The position numbers and the translations under genes were made by a program. Below are positions 53,291 to 63,250 of a stretch of DNA of 64,000 nucleotides, piece by piece; the stretch's first letter is position 1, and each line of letters begins with the position of its first letter. Source of the DNA: Actinomadura formosensis NBRC 14204 (GTDB lineage Bacteria > Actinomycetota > Actinomycetes > Streptosporangiales > Streptosporangiaceae); assembly GCF_001552155.1 (NCBI RefSeq), contig NZ_BCQQ01000003.1, positions 1 to 64,000 of the forward strand, given 5' to 3'. The notes under the pieces were generated by a model that searched no databases, was not told the origin of the DNA, and worked only from the letters and a program-made list of their open reading frames with translations.

Positions 53291-55360
53291 TCAGGCGTCC
53301 CGGATGGCCGGGAAGGTGCTCGTGGCGTCCTCGGTGCCCGCCGGGACGGGGTCGGGGAGGATCTCGCGGATCCGGTACTGGATCTCGCGGCTCAGCTCGC
53401 CCTGCGGCCGGCTCGCGTCCAGGATCAGGTACCGGTCCGGGTCGGCCTCGGCGAGGGCGCGGAACCCGGCGCGGACGCGTTCGTGGAAGTCCTGCGGCTC
53501 CGACTCGATCCGGTCGGCGGGCGCGGGCAGCCGCCGCAGCCCCGCCTCCGGCGGGATCTCCAGCAGGACGGTCAGGTCCGGGACGAGACCGCCGGTCGCC
53601 CACGCGTTCACCCGGGCGATGTCCTCGACCGGCTGCCGCCGCCCGAACCCCTGGTAGGCGAGGGACGAGTCGACGTACCGGTCGCTGACGACGATCGCGC
53701 CGCGGTCCATCGCCGGCTTGATCACGTTGGCGACGTGGTCGGCGCGGTCCGCCGCGTACAGCAGGGTCTCGGCGCGGTCGGACAGCCCGGTCGTGTCGCG
53801 GTCGAGCAGCATCGCGCGCAACCTCATGCCGATCTTGGTGGCGCCGGGCTCGTGCGTGGTGACGACGTCGTAGCCGTGGTCGCGGAGCCAGATCGCGGCG
53901 AGCCGCGCCTGCGTGGTCTTGCCCGCTCCCTCGCCGCCCTCGAACGCGATGAGCACGCCGCGGTTCCGGTGGACGGGCTGGGGCTCGGCGGCGGCCTGCT
54001 CCGGCGGCGTGTAGATCTCGCCGTGCAGGGCCGCGTGCAGGTCGGGGACGAGCGGGATGCCGCGCCGGTCGTCCGCCCGCCGGTAGGCCAGCAGCCCGGA
54101 CAGCAGGGCGCCGGCGGCCGCGATCAGCAGCGCCGCGCTGGAGCCCGCGAAGTCGTGGCCGCCGTCGCCGAGGTCGATGCGGTGCGTGCCGATTGCCCCG
54201 GTGACCAGCGGGGCGGCGATGAACGCGACCAGCGCGGTGACGAGCGCGACCGAGCGCAGGTAGGCGGGCGGGCGGACGTCCTCCGGCGTGTCGGGGTCGG
54301 TCACCGCGGTGGTGGCCGTCGACCAGGCGGCACCGGCGAACACGCCGAGGAACGCCGTCATGAACACGACGACGACGAGGTTCTGGACGAGGGCGAGCAC
54401 GCCCAGCGCGAGCGCGGCGGCGACCACGGCGAGGCCGTTCAGCCGCCGGCGGCTGAACGGGACGAGGACGCGGGGGCCGAGGAACACCCCGAAGCCGAAG
54501 CCGATCGCCAGCCCGGCGAGGACGGTGCCGTAGCCGGCGTCTCCCCCGCCCAGCACGCCGGTGTGGACGCGGGCGACGGCGGCGACGGCGCCCCCCGCCA
54601 GGAACGCCCCGGCGATCGCGAGCCCGAGGCCGCGCGCGGCGGCCGTCCCCGGCCCCTGGAACAGCAGCCTCAGCGGGGCCGGGACCGCGGGCATCGCCCT
54701 GACCGGGATCTCCCGGACCGCGGCGACGGCCGCGGCCGAGACGGCGAAGATCCCCGCCGCCACGTAGAGGGCCAGGTCGGCGCGGGAGCCGCGGCCGAGC
54801 GTCCCGTCCGCGATGAGCGCGAGGACGGCGAACAGCACGGCGGCGGCCGGGGCCGGGCCGTAGATCACGCGGGTGGCGGTGCGGTGCGCGCCCGGCTCCC
54901 CGTCCGGGTCCGGGACGAGGGCGGGCAGCGCCGCGCGCGCCGCGCACACCCACAGCAGGCTCAGGCAGCCGACGAGGAACGCGGCGGCGAGCGTCCAGGC
55001 CGCCAGGTCCACCAGCGGCACCGTCACGATGATCACCAGCCGCAGCACGTCGGCGATCAGCAGCATGAGCCGGCGGTCGACACGGGCGGCGAGCAGGCCC
55101 GCGAGCGGGGCGAGCAGCACCGCCGGCAGCAGCATCAGCGCCAGCGTCCCGCCGATCGCCTGCGCGCGCACGGCGAGGTCCTCGTCGCGGGTCAGCATCG
55201 CGACCATCGCGGTCAGCGCGGGGACGGTGAGCCACTGCGCGAGACCGGCCAGCGACAGCGCGGTCCGGAGCCGCCGGAACGGTCCGATCGGCGGAAGTGA
55301 CGAAACGCCCGGCGGCGGTGACGCTGCGGGGTGCGGCCGGGGTGCGCCCGTTCTGGTCAT
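53291..55360 (-). CDS. tmk: Thymidylate kinase fused to an MFS-like membrane domain
   Basis: A 689-residue fusion. Residues 25-430 form about 12 hydrophobic helices with an MFS-like motif (LLAARVDRRLMLLIADVLR) between helices 2 and 3. The C-terminal third (about 470-689) is a dTMP kinase: P-loop FEGGEGAGKTTQARL, the DR motif VVSDRYVDSSLAYQG, and a shortened lid PAPADRIESE. dTMP kinase makes dTDP for DNA synthesis. Fusion to a membrane domain is known in several actinomycetes but unexplained. The order topA, tmk, holB is conserved. Confidence 0.93.
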   Translation of the reverse strand: MTRTGAPRPHPAASPPPGVSSLPPIGPFRRLRTALSLAGLAQWLTVPALTAMVAMLTRDEDLAVRAQAIGGTLALMLLPAVLLAPLAGLLAARVDRRLMLLIADVLRLVIIVTVPLVDLAAWTLAAAFLVGCLSLLWVCAARAALPALVPDPDGEPGAHRTATRVIYGPAPAAAVLFAVLALIADGTLGRGSRADLALYVAAGIFAVSAAAVAAVREIPVRAMPAVPAPLRLLFQGPGTAAARGLGLAIAGAFLAGGAVAAVARVHTGVLGGGDAGYGTVLAGLAIGFGFGVFLGPRVLVPFSRRRLNGLAVVAAALALGVLALVQNLVVVVFMTAFLGVFAGAAWSTATTAVTDPDTPEDVRPPAYLRSVALVTALVAFIAAPLVTGAIGTHRIDLGDGGHDFAGSSAALLIAAAGALLSGLLAYRRADDRRGIPLVPDLHAALHGEIYTPPEQAAAEPQPVHRNRGVLIAFEGGEGAGKTTQARLAAIWLRDHGYDVVTTHEPGATKIGMRLRAMLLDRDTTGLSDRAETLLYAADRADHVANVIKPAMDRGAIVVSDRYVDSSLAYQGFGRRQPVEDIARVNAWATGGLVPDLTVLLEIPPEAGLRRLPAPADRIESEPQDFHERVRAGFRALAEADPDRYLILDASRPQGELSREIQYRIREILPDPVPAGTEDATSTFPAIRDA

Positions 55361-55388
55361 GTCGGTCAGGGTATCGGCGCCGATGTCC

Positions 55389-58079
55389 TTATGAACCGGA
55401 CTTCGCGGAGGTTCGGCGGCGGGTTGCCGTCTTCTTCTTGGCGCCGCCCGCGGCCACCTTCTCCCGGCGCTCCGCGAGCAGTTCCGCGGCCCGCTGAATC
55501 GTGATCGACTCGACCTCGTCGCCCTTGCGGAGGCTCGCGTTCGTCTCGCCGTCGGTGACGTACGGGCCGAACCGCCCCTCCTTCACCACCACCGGCTTCT
55601 CGCTCGCCGGATCGACGCCCAGCTCACGCAGCGGCGCCGCCGCCGCGGCCCGGCGGCCACGCTGCTTCGGCTGCGCGAACAGCTCCTTCGCCCGCTCCAG
55701 CGTGACGGTGAACAGCTCCTCCTCCGAGCCGAGCGAACGGCTGTCGGCGCCCTTCTTGATGTACGGGCCGAACCGCCCGTTCTGCGCGGTCACCGGCTCG
55801 CCGTCCAGCTCGCCCAGCGTGCGCGGCAGCGACAGCAGCTTCAGCGCGTCGTCCAGCGTGATCGTGTCGAGCGACATCGACTTGAACAGCGAACTGGTGC
55901 GCGGCTTGGGGGCGTCCGCCTTCTTCGTCCGCTTCCTGCCCTCGGGGGCGGGGGGCTGCTCCGGCAGGATCTCGGTGACGTACGGGCCGAACCGTCCCGA
56001 CTTGGCCACGATCGTGTGGCCGGTCGCCGGGTCGGTGCCGAGATCCCGGTCGCCGGACGGCTGCGCGAACAGCTCCTCCGCCTTCTCTGCGGTCAGCTCG
56101 TCCGGCGCGATGTCGTCGGGGATGTTGACGCGCGCGCCGTCCCGGTCGAGGTACGAGCCGTACCGCCCGACCCGGACCACGATGTCGGTGTCCCTGATCG
56201 GGAACGAGCTGATGCCCTTGGCGTCGATGTCGCCGATGTCGCCGACCAGCTCCTTCAGGCCCTCGGCCCCGTTGTCGCCGTAGTAGAACCGGTTCAGCCA
56301 CGGGACGCGCCCGGCGTTGCCGCGCGCGATCTCGTCGAGACCGTCCTCCATGTGCGCGGTGAAGTCGTAGTCGACCAGGTTGCCGAAGTGCCGCTCCAGC
56401 AGGTTGACCACGGCGAACGCCAGGAACGACGGGACGAGCGCCGTGCCCTTCTTGAACACGTACTCGCGCGCCAGGATCGTCCCGATGATCGAGGCGTAGG
56501 TCGACGGCCGCCCGATCTCGCGCTCCTCCAGCTCCTTGACCAGGCTGGCCTCGGTGTAGCGGGCCGGCGGGCGGGTCGAGTGGCCCTCCGCGTCCACCGC
56601 GTTCGCGGTCAGCGCGTCGCCCTCCGCCAGGTTCGGCAGCCGCCGCTCCTGGTCGTCCCGGTCGGTGGACGGGTCGTCCGCGCTCTCCACGTACGCCTTC
56701 AGGAACCCGTGGAAGGTGATCGTCTTTCCGGTGGCGCCGAACTCGGCCCGCTCGCCGCGGGTCGACAGCCCCGCGACCCGGATCGACACCGACTGGCCCA
56801 CCGCGTCCTTCATCTGGGAGGCGATCGTCCGCTTCCAGATCAGCTCGTACAGCCGGAACTGGTCGCCCTTCAGCCCCGTCTCCGCCGGGGTGCGGAACGT
56901 GTCGCCCGCCGGGCGGATCGCCTCGTGCGCCTCCTGCGCGTTCTTGACCTTGGACGCGTAGACGCGCGGCTTGTCCGGGACGTACTCGCCGCCGAACAGC
57001 GACGCCGCCTGCCTGCGCGCCGCCGTGATCGCCGTCTCCGACAGCGTGATCGAGTCGGTGCGCATGTAGGTGATGAAGCCGTTCTCGTACAGCTTCTGCG
57101 CGACCGACATCGTGTACTTCGCGGAGAAGTTCAGCTTGCGGCTGGCCTCCTGCTGGAGGGTCGTCGTCCGGAACGGGGGGTAGGGCTTGCGCGTGTACGG
57201 CTTGCGCTCAACGGACGCGACCTCGTAGGGCCTGCCGCGCAGCCGCTCGGCCAGCGCGCGCGCGGCGGGCTCGTCCAGGTGCAGCACGTCCTTCGTCTTC
57301 AGGGTGCCGTCGGACGCGAAGTCGCGGCCCTGCGCGACGCGCCTGCCGTCCACGCTGACGAGCCCGGCCTTGAAGACCTTCGGCTCCTCGTCCGCACCGG
57401 TGTCGAACTGTGCCGCGATGTCCCAGTAGTGGGCGGGGACGAACGCGATCCGCTCCCGCTCCCGCTCGACCACCAGCCGCGTCGCCACCGACTGCACCCG
57501 GCCCGCCGACAGCTTCGGCATGACCTTCTTCCACAGGACGGGGCTGACCTCGTAGCCGTAGAGGCGGTCCAGGATGCGGCGCGTCTCCTGCGCGTCCACC
57601 AGGCGCATGTTCAGCTCGCGCGGGTTCGCGGCGGCGCGCTGGATCGCGTCCTTGGTGATCTCGTTGAAGACCATCCGGTGCACGGGGACCTTCGGCTTCA
57701 GCACGTCCTGGAGGTGCCAGGCGATCGCCTCGCCCTCCCGGTCCTCGTCCGTCGCGAGGTACAGCTCGTCGGCCTCGGCGAGAAGCTTCTTCAGCTTCTG
57801 CACCTGCTGCCGCTTGTCGGAGTTGACCACGTAGAGCGGCTCGAACTCGCGCTCCACGTTCACGCCGAGCTTCGCCCACGGCTCGCCCTTGTACTTGGCC
57901 GGCACCTCCGAGGCGCTACCCGGGAGGTCCCGGATGTGGCCGATACTGGACTCCACGATGTAGCCGCGGCCCAGGTAGCCCGCGATCGTCTTCGCCTTCG
58001 CGGGCGACTCGACGATCACCAGGCGCGTCCCCGCACCGTTGCCCCGGCCACTGTTCGCGGTGCCGTTCTTGGCTGGCAC
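55389..58079 (-). CDS. topA: DNA topoisomerase I
   Basis: Type IA topoisomerase of 896 residues that relaxes negative supercoils. The TOPRIM domain opens VIVESPAKAKTIAGYLG and contains the metal triad TDEDREGEAIAWHL. The catalytic Tyr is in NGFITYMRTDSITLS. Instead of C-terminal zinc fingers the protein has four repeated Toprim_C_Rpt-type units, each with a GRFGPYV or GRYGSYL motif, and a Lys/Arg-rich tail, as in other actinobacteria. ATG 58079. Confidence 0.97.
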   Translation of the reverse strand: MPAKNGTANSGRGNGAGTRLVIVESPAKAKTIAGYLGRGYIVESSIGHIRDLPGSASEVPAKYKGEPWAKLGVNVEREFEPLYVVNSDKRQQVQKLKKLLAEADELYLATDEDREGEAIAWHLQDVLKPKVPVHRMVFNEITKDAIQRAAANPRELNMRLVDAQETRRILDRLYGYEVSPVLWKKVMPKLSAGRVQSVATRLVVERERERIAFVPAHYWDIAAQFDTGADEEPKVFKAGLVSVDGRRVAQGRDFASDGTLKTKDVLHLDEPAARALAERLRGRPYEVASVERKPYTRKPYPPFRTTTLQQEASRKLNFSAKYTMSVAQKLYENGFITYMRTDSITLSETAITAARRQAASLFGGEYVPDKPRVYASKVKNAQEAHEAIRPAGDTFRTPAETGLKGDQFRLYELIWKRTIASQMKDAVGQSVSIRVAGLSTRGERAEFGATGKTITFHGFLKAYVESADDPSTDRDDQERRLPNLAEGDALTANAVDAEGHSTRPPARYTEASLVKELEEREIGRPSTYASIIGTILAREYVFKKGTALVPSFLAFAVVNLLERHFGNLVDYDFTAHMEDGLDEIARGNAGRVPWLNRFYYGDNGAEGLKELVGDIGDIDAKGISSFPIRDTDIVVRVGRYGSYLDRDGARVNIPDDIAPDELTAEKAEELFAQPSGDRDLGTDPATGHTIVAKSGRFGPYVTEILPEQPPAPEGRKRTKKADAPKPRTSSLFKSMSLDTITLDDALKLLSLPRTLGELDGEPVTAQNGRFGPYIKKGADSRSLGSEEELFTVTLERAKELFAQPKQRGRRAAAAAPLRELGVDPASEKPVVVKEGRFGPYVTDGETNASLRKGDEVESITIQRAAELLAERREKVAAGGAKKKTATRRRTSAKSGS

Positions 58080-58322
58080 AGTCGCTCCAACCTCGCTGTC
58101 TTGGTCCTCTTACACAGGTTCTTTCTTACCGGCTTCCTACAACGCCGCAGGACGGCGCGTTCATGCCCGCGCGCTCCTCGATCATCGTTGCCGCCCCCAT
58201 CAGGGGACGGGATCCTCACCGCTTTACGCCTCCGACAGGATGACATGCCGCCGCACACCGCGCGGACCGGGACGCCACGGTACGGTGCCGCATGCACGGT
58301 AGACCAAGTAATAATGGTCGCA

Positions 58323-58508
58323 ATGGCGGAGTACACCTACCTCGTCCTGTCACTGCCGCGCGGCACCACGCGTGATGCGGCCCGGCAGATCCTGACCGAG
58401 CACGCCGAACGCGGCGGCTGGGAAATCGATCGCTTGCGCCTCTACCCGGATGGCCGCCGCCGTATTCAGCTCCGCCGCAAGGTCATCCGCGCCGTCCGCA
58501 CGTTCTGA
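58323..58508 (+). CDS. DUF5703 small protein
   Basis: A 61-residue basic protein: MAEYTYLVLSLPRGTTRDAA, RQILTEHAERGGWEIDRLRL, YPDGRRRIQLRRKVIRAVRT. This is the full DUF5703 pattern, a small actinobacterial family typically encoded next to an M20 peptidase, as here. Its function is unknown. It is divergent from topA; the 243-base gap between them probably holds both promoters. Confidence 0.85.
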   Translation: MAEYTYLVLSLPRGTTRDAARQILTEHAERGGWEIDRLRLYPDGRRRIQLRRKVIRAVRTF

Positions 58509-58698
58509 CCGTCCCGGCGGAGCGTAGCACCAGGTACGAACGTCATGACGCATCGTCGCGTCACGCCCGCTCCAGCGGCGCCCGGCCGGACGCCTCGTCC
58601 ACGACGGGCGAACCGTGCCACCCGCAGCCGAGCGACCACCGAACCGTCCTCAGCGAGCGGTAACGATAACGCCACCGAACGCATCGGCGATGGCGAAT

Positions 58699-60009
58699 TC
58701 AGGAACGATCAAGGAACTTGTCGAGAACCCGGACGCCGAAGCGCAGCCCGTCCACCGGAACGCGCTCGTCAACGCCATGGAACATTCCGGAAAAGTCCAG
58801 TTCCGGCGGCAGCCTGAGGGGCGCGAAGCCGAAGCAGCGCATTCCGAGGCGCGCGAACGCCTTGGCGTCCGTCCCGCCGCTCAGGCAGTACGGCGCCGGC
58901 AGCGCTCCCTCGTCCTCCGAGATCAGCGCCGCCTCCATCGCCGCGACGAGGGCCCCCTCGTAGTCCGTCTCGAGCGCCTGGTCGTGGTGGACGAAGTCAC
59001 GCCGAACGTCCGGCCCGAGAAGTTCGTCGACGGCCGCGAAGAACTCCTCCTCGTGTCCGGGCAGGAACCGGCCGTCCACCTGGGCGGTGGCGGTCTGCGG
59101 AATCACATTCGTCTTGTACCCCGCGTCCAGCCGCGTCGGATTGAGCGTGTTCCGCAGCGTCGCCCCGATCATCCGCGCCAGCGGCCCGATCTGGTCAAGG
59201 CACTTCTCCGGACGCTCCGGATCGAACTCCACCCCGTACGCCATGCACGCCCGCTCCAGGAAGGCCCGCACCGACTTCGTCAGCCGCACCGGAAACTCAT
59301 GCGACCCCAGCCGCGCGACCGCCGCCGCCACCGCCGTGACCGCATTGTCCGGATGCACCATCGACCCGTGCCCGGCCGTCCCCCTGGCGGTCAGGTTCAT
59401 CCACGCGATGCCCTTCTCCGCCGTCTCGATGAGGTACATCCGCCGGTCCCCCGGCACCGTCAGGCTGAACCCGCCGACCTCCCCCACGGCCTCGGTGCAC
59501 CCCTCGAACAACTCCGGATGCTCCTTCACGAGCCAGTGCGCGCCCCACTGCCCGCCGGCCTCCTCGTCCGCCAGGAAAGCGAGCACGACGTCCCTCGGCG
59601 GCCTCCGCCCCTCCCGCAACCGCTGCCGGACGACGGCGAGGATCATCGCGTCCATGTCCTTCATGTCGACGGCCCCGCGTCCCCAGACGCAGCCGTCGGC
59701 GATCTCTCCCCCGAACGGATCCCGCGTCCAGTCCTCCTTGCGCGCCGGCACGACATCGAGGTGCCCGTGCAGGAGCAGCGCGTCCCGTCCCGGATCCTCC
59801 CCCTCGATCCGCGCGACGAGACTGGCCCGTCCCGGATGCGACTCGAAGATCCGCGTCTCCAGCCCGACCTCGTCGAGCTTCTCCGCGACGTACTCCGCCG
59901 CCACCCGCTCCCCCGGACCCGAATGATCGCCCGGGTTGCTGGTGTCGATCCGGATCAGCTCCTGGCAGAGCCTGACGACCTCGTCCTCAGCGGTCGGCTG
60001 GTGGGCCAC
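58699..60009 (-). CDS. M20/M25/M40 family metallopeptidase
   Basis: A 436-residue dinuclear-zinc hydrolase. The metal motifs are LLLHGHLDVVPA (first His and Asp), FLADEEAGGQWGAHWL with the catalytic Glu pair, and GGTDAKAFARLGMRCFGF near the C-terminus. A dimerisation domain with ARGTAGHGSMVHPDNAVTAV lies between. The family removes residues from dipeptides or acylated amino acids. GTG 60009 is chosen from AAGG spacing; earlier in-frame codons have no site. Confidence 0.92.
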   Translation of the reverse strand: MAHQPTAEDEVVRLCQELIRIDTSNPGDHSGPGERVAAEYVAEKLDEVGLETRIFESHPGRASLVARIEGEDPGRDALLLHGHLDVVPARKEDWTRDPFGGEIADGCVWGRGAVDMKDMDAMILAVVRQRLREGRRPPRDVVLAFLADEEAGGQWGAHWLVKEHPELFEGCTEAVGEVGGFSLTVPGDRRMYLIETAEKGIAWMNLTARGTAGHGSMVHPDNAVTAVAAAVARLGSHEFPVRLTKSVRAFLERACMAYGVEFDPERPEKCLDQIGPLARMIGATLRNTLNPTRLDAGYKTNVIPQTATAQVDGRFLPGHEEEFFAAVDELLGPDVRRDFVHHDQALETDYEGALVAAMEAALISEDEGALPAPYCLSGGTDAKAFARLGMRCFGFAPLRLPPELDFSGMFHGVDERVPVDGLRFGVRVLDKFLDRS

Positions 60010-60133
60010 AGTGATCACCTTCGCCTCGTGTCCTCCCCTACCCGCCCCATGGTCCCCGACGATCGACTTCGCCGCGACTCCCCACCTTTGGTACAGTGAA
60101 CCCCGCCGCGGCAGCACCGCGGCCTGCGACCGA

Positions 60134-60219
60134 GTCCGGGTGGCGGAATAGGCAGACGCGCTAGCTTGAGGTGCTAGTGCCCTTTACGGGGCATGGGGGT
60201 TCAAGTCCCCCCTCGGACA
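60134..60219 (+). tRNA. tRNA-Leu (GAG anticodon)
   Basis: 86-base class II tRNA. Acceptor GTCCGGG pairs with CTCGGAC (one G-U), anticodon stem CTAGC/GCTAG with loop TTGAGGT (anticodon GAG), a long variable arm (TGCCCTTTACGGGGCA), T arm GGGGG-TTCAAGT-CCCCC and discriminator A. No CCA is encoded. Confidence 0.96.
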
Positions 60220-60226
60220 CTTCACG

Positions 60227-60262
60227 ACAAAGTGGGACAGGTTCACATCTGTCCCACTTTGT
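60227..60262 (+). terminator. Hairpin after tRNA-Leu
   Basis: Perfect 14-bp arms (ACAAAGTGGGACAG and complement) with an 8-base loop, eight bases past the tRNA. It fits a tRNA transcript terminator. Confidence 0.7.
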
Positions 60263-60314
60263 GGTTTCTGCGCTTGGCGGAGTACTGGTGCCGAGTCCCA
60301 GAGCACCAGGACGT

Positions 60315-60947
60315 TCAGGAGACCCGTTGCGAGCCTTCGGGCGGAACGTCCAGTGCGCGGGCGAGGGCGGCGGCGAGCGGGGCGGCGCGGTCGGGAACGT
60401 ACCGCTCGGCCCATGAAGCGGCCAGTCGGTGGAAGGCGATCAGGTCGCGTTCCACGCCGGCCAACAGACGCCGCAGGTCGGCGGTGGGCAACTCGATCAT
60501 CGGCCTGTCATCGCGCTCGGCGTCGACGATCATGCGGACTATGTCGCCGTGAAGTTCACCGCATGGATCGGGATCGTGTCCGAGGAAGCCGCTCGAGGCA
60601 TGGCCGTCGAGGACGCTCCACCATTCGCGCCAGTCCTCGATCCCGCTGCAGCAGCCGGGCAGCAGGGTGGTGCCCGTCGTAGTGTCGATGACTCGCAACC
60701 CGCCCGGCGCGAAGAGCGGCTCCATGGTGAGAAGGCCATGCAGGAAGGCCCCGAGCGGATCGGCCGGACGCCGCGGACGACCGTCCTCGGGATCGATATC
60801 GTTGGCTTCGGCGATCCCCATCACCGCCGTGCCGACCTCGACCGGAGAGAGTGTGCCGCTGAGCGGCAGGTACCTGAACGGCTCCGACCGAGCGACCGGC
60901 CAGAGCGTGAAGCCCTCTGACCCGTACACCTCCAAGACCGGCTGCAT
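60315..60947 (-). CDS. Unknown 210-residue protein
   Basis: Cytosolic, acidic protein without signal or membrane helix. It begins MQPVLEVYGSEGFTLWPVAR and includes GGLRVIDTTTGTTLLPGCCS, IEDWREWWSVLDGHASSGFL and a helical C-terminal part (ADLRRLLAGVERDLIAFHRL). The central Gly-Cys-Cys and Trp-rich region recalls immunity-type proteins, but no family is identified. ATG 60945-60947 has no strong ribosome site. It is the first gene beyond tRNA-Leu. Confidence 0.65.
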   Translation of the reverse strand: MQPVLEVYGSEGFTLWPVARSEPFRYLPLSGTLSPVEVGTAVMGIAEANDIDPEDGRPRRPADPLGAFLHGLLTMEPLFAPGGLRVIDTTTGTTLLPGCCSGIEDWREWWSVLDGHASSGFLGHDPDPCGELHGDIVRMIVDAERDDRPMIELPTADLRRLLAGVERDLIAFHRLAASWAERYVPDRAAPLAAALARALDVPPEGSQRVS

Positions 60948-61013
60948 CTCAATCACCCTTGAAGTCTGTCTCACATCCCTCCGGGGGCACCTCACGTTTT
61001 CCGCGGACGTGAT

Positions 61014-61199
61014 CCTGGAGCGCCCCAGGTTGGGTGGAGGCCCTGATACCTGGAAAGGTGAGGGGCTATGGCACCCCCGAGGAAGTACTCCCCTGAGCTG
61101 CGTGAGCAGACGGGTGAGAGGACCGGGTCGATCGCCCGGGTGGCCGACCAGCTCGGGGTGCATCGTGAGGCGTTGCGGACCTGGATCCGGCAGGCCTAG
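61014..61199 (+). mobile_element. IS3-family remnant (left end and shortened OrfA)
   Basis: The stretch from about 61014 (TGGAGCGCCCCAGGTTGGGT) looks like the left end of an actinomycete IS3 element. ATG 61068 starts MAPPRKYSPELREQ, followed by IARVADQLGVHREALRTWIR and a stop at 61199. The usual OrfA helix between ELRE and IARVA has lost several residues, and the zipper and OrfB are gone. Only 43 codons remain. Confidence 0.65.
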
Positions 61200-61212
61200 A
61201 ACACCGCCTTGC

Positions 61213-62109
61213 CTATGGTTTGCCGGCGCGGCGGCGGTGGCCGGTCAGGTCGGTTGCTTTGATCAGCTTTTCGGGTGCTGATGGCGCGCGCCACAGTTGG
61301 ACTAGGTGCTGCTCGTCGGTGCCGGCGTCGCGGCCTTGGACGCTCACCCGGGTCCGGTACATGCACGTGGACGGCCAGACCCGGTCGAACTCGATCAGGG
61401 TGACGGCCTGGTGTCCGGGGGCGGCGGCCCGGAGCGTGCCCGTCGTGGGCGGGGGGCCAGGGACATCGATGGTGGGGAACGCCCAGGAGTATTCGGCGAT
61501 GTCGTCCCAGGGGTCGGTCTCCAGTGGTGGGGGGCCGTCCAGGAGTTCGGCGGTGAGGTCGACGGCGCCGTTGCGGGTGCCGGTGAGGATGTGGGAGCGG
61601 ACGGCGAGCCCGTTGCCTTCATCCAGCCAGGTGTTGTCGTCGAAGCGGTATGCGCTGACCGGGAAAGGGTGATCGGTGCCTGGTGCCGCGAACAGTGCGA
61701 AGCAGCCCAGTTCGTCGATGTGGACGCTGGTGGTGTGGTGTTGCGGCGCTGAGGGCTGCGGGGGCGCGGGTAGGTGGTCGCCGAGCCCTTCGCGGATGCG
61801 GTCACGAAGGCTCCGGGCGAGCGTTGCGTCCTCGGGGTCTCGGCTGGCGAGTTGGAAGGCCGACACGTCGAGGAGTTCGGCGAGCAGCGACCAGTGGTCG
61901 GGCGTCAGTGCCACCGTGACGGTGGTTTCCTCGGGTAGCTCGATGGTGCGGTGGCTGGTGTGCTCCCACAGCTCGTGGAAGATGGCGCTGTATTCGTCGG
62001 CTTCGGCCGGGTCGCCGCCCTCACGCAGGGACTGGCTGCTGTTGTCCAGCTGACCGACTAGGCGATGACGTTCCTTGAGGCTGACATCCATCGGATAGAG
62101 GTCATTCAT
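61213..62109 (-). CDS. Unknown 298-residue protein downstream of the nuclease gene
   Basis: Cytosolic acidic protein. An N-terminal helical region ([20 protein letters not shown]), a strand-rich stretch [20 protein letters not shown], a Pro/His linker near 115-130, then a second part with [20 protein letters not shown] and [18 protein letters not shown] recognise no family. It follows the NucA/NucB-type gene on the same strand with 82 bases between, the position in which an immunity protein would be expected, but nothing in the sequence proves this. ATG 62109. Confidence 0.6.
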   Translation of the reverse strand: MNDLYPMDVSLKERHRLVGQLDNSSQSLREGGDPAEADEYSAIFHELWEHTSHRTIELPEETTVTVALTPDHWSLLAELLDVSAFQLASRDPEDATLARSLRDRIREGLGDHLPAPPQPSAPQHHTTSVHIDELGCFALFAAPGTDHPFPVSAYRFDDNTWLDEGNGLAVRSHILTGTRNGAVDLTAELLDGPPPLETDPWDDIAEYSWAFPTIDVPGPPPTTGTLRAAAPGHQAVTLIEFDRVWPSTCMYRTRVSVQGRDAGTDEQHLVQLWRAPSAPEKLIKATDLTGHRRRAGKP

Positions 62110-62191
62110 GTTCTGAGATCGTATTTCTCTCGGGGCATGGCCGGCCGACGGAGTACGTGCCCCGTCGGCCGGCCGGTGTAGCGGGTTGTTG

Positions 62192-63240
62192 TCACATGTG
62201 GTTCTGGCACTGGGTGAAGGTCGGTGGTGTGGTGGGCGCGTTGGACACCCACACCCAGTAGGAGCCCTGCGGACGCCCGGTGGTGTCGGTGACCTTGCCG
62301 GTGGGGTTGCGCCACAGCCGGTTCTCGTCGTGGAACTTGCGGATGTCGGCGCCCTGGTAGTCCTGTTCGGCCTTGGGGACGAACCGGCAGCTCCACTGGT
62401 CGGCCGGTACCCATTCGGCGCCCTGCCAGGTCGAGGCGAAGGGGTACTCGTCGCAGGTCTGACCCTCCGGCCTGGGGAGGCTACTGGGGCAGGAGACGCT
62501 GCGGCTGAGGTAGTCGAAGTTCTTCACCACACCGTCCTTGGGGTCAGCGATCCGCGCCGGGCCGCGGATCAGGGGCTGACCGCCTGGGATGATGCCCGTG
62601 CCGGGAAAGCCGGGGCGGCTGCGCAGCGCCAGCTGCGCGAACAGGATGTTCTCCGCGATGGTCGGCATCCGCTCATCCGCACCGTACTCGACTGTGTAGG
62701 TGGGGGTGTACCAGTAACACGCAGCCCGGCTTCCCGGTGGAGATGGCGTCGGTGAGGCTGTCGCAGTGGACACCGGTGGGCGGGCCCAGGTGCGTCGCCT
62801 TCCCGTCCGAGCCCTGGATGATGGCGCCCGGGTAGGCGAACTGGATCTTGGTTTGCGGCTGCGGGAAGGTGATCGACGACCCGGTCGATTCCATGAAGTG
62901 CTCGTGCTGTTGCACCACGCCCTTCTGGGCGATGAAGGTCTTGGGCAGGGGGTGCCGCACGCCCCGTCGCAGTCGATCGAGAATGTCGCGGTGAGCAGGC
63001 TCTCGATCAGCTTGCCGGTCACGAAGTTGGTCCGGAAGTAGACGGTGCGTTTCCACTGGCGGGAGGCCGGGTCCAGTTGCTCCTCGAACGCCGAGTCGGT
63101 GTTCGCGGTGCCGAGGATCTCCGGTGTGTTGTCGGCCTCCACGAAGACGCCGATCTGATTCACGTGCGAGCACGAGTAGGTCCGCACGTAGTGGATCGCG
63201 TCCTTGTTGGCCGGTGCCGGGCAGTCGGGCCACCCGGCGG
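62192..63240 (-). pseudogene. NucA/NucB-type secreted deoxyribonuclease, truncated and with two compensating frameshifts
   Basis: The C-terminal part has the NucA/NucB signature CDEYPFASTWQGA, then QDYQGADIRKFHDENRLW. The N-terminal part reads HYVRTYSCSHVNQIGVFVEA and RQWKRTVYFRTNFVTGKLIE. Between about 62716 and 62952 the protein-like sequence is in another frame: KTFIAQKGVVQQHEHFMEST, IQFAYPGAIIQGSDGK, GPPTGVHCDSLTDAI. A missing base in a G run at 62948-62952 and an extra A at 62716-62717 account for the two shifts. The beginning, including any signal peptide, is lost at a junction near 63240. All three stretches keep coding bias, so the damage is recent or partly sequencing error. Confidence 0.75.
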
Positions 63241-63250
63241 CTGTAGCGAC

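Noticed and set aside
56016..58322. Long plus-strand frame opposite topA running into the DUF5703 gene
   Set aside because: Only the last 61 codons, from ATG 58323, look like protein; the rest mirrors topA.
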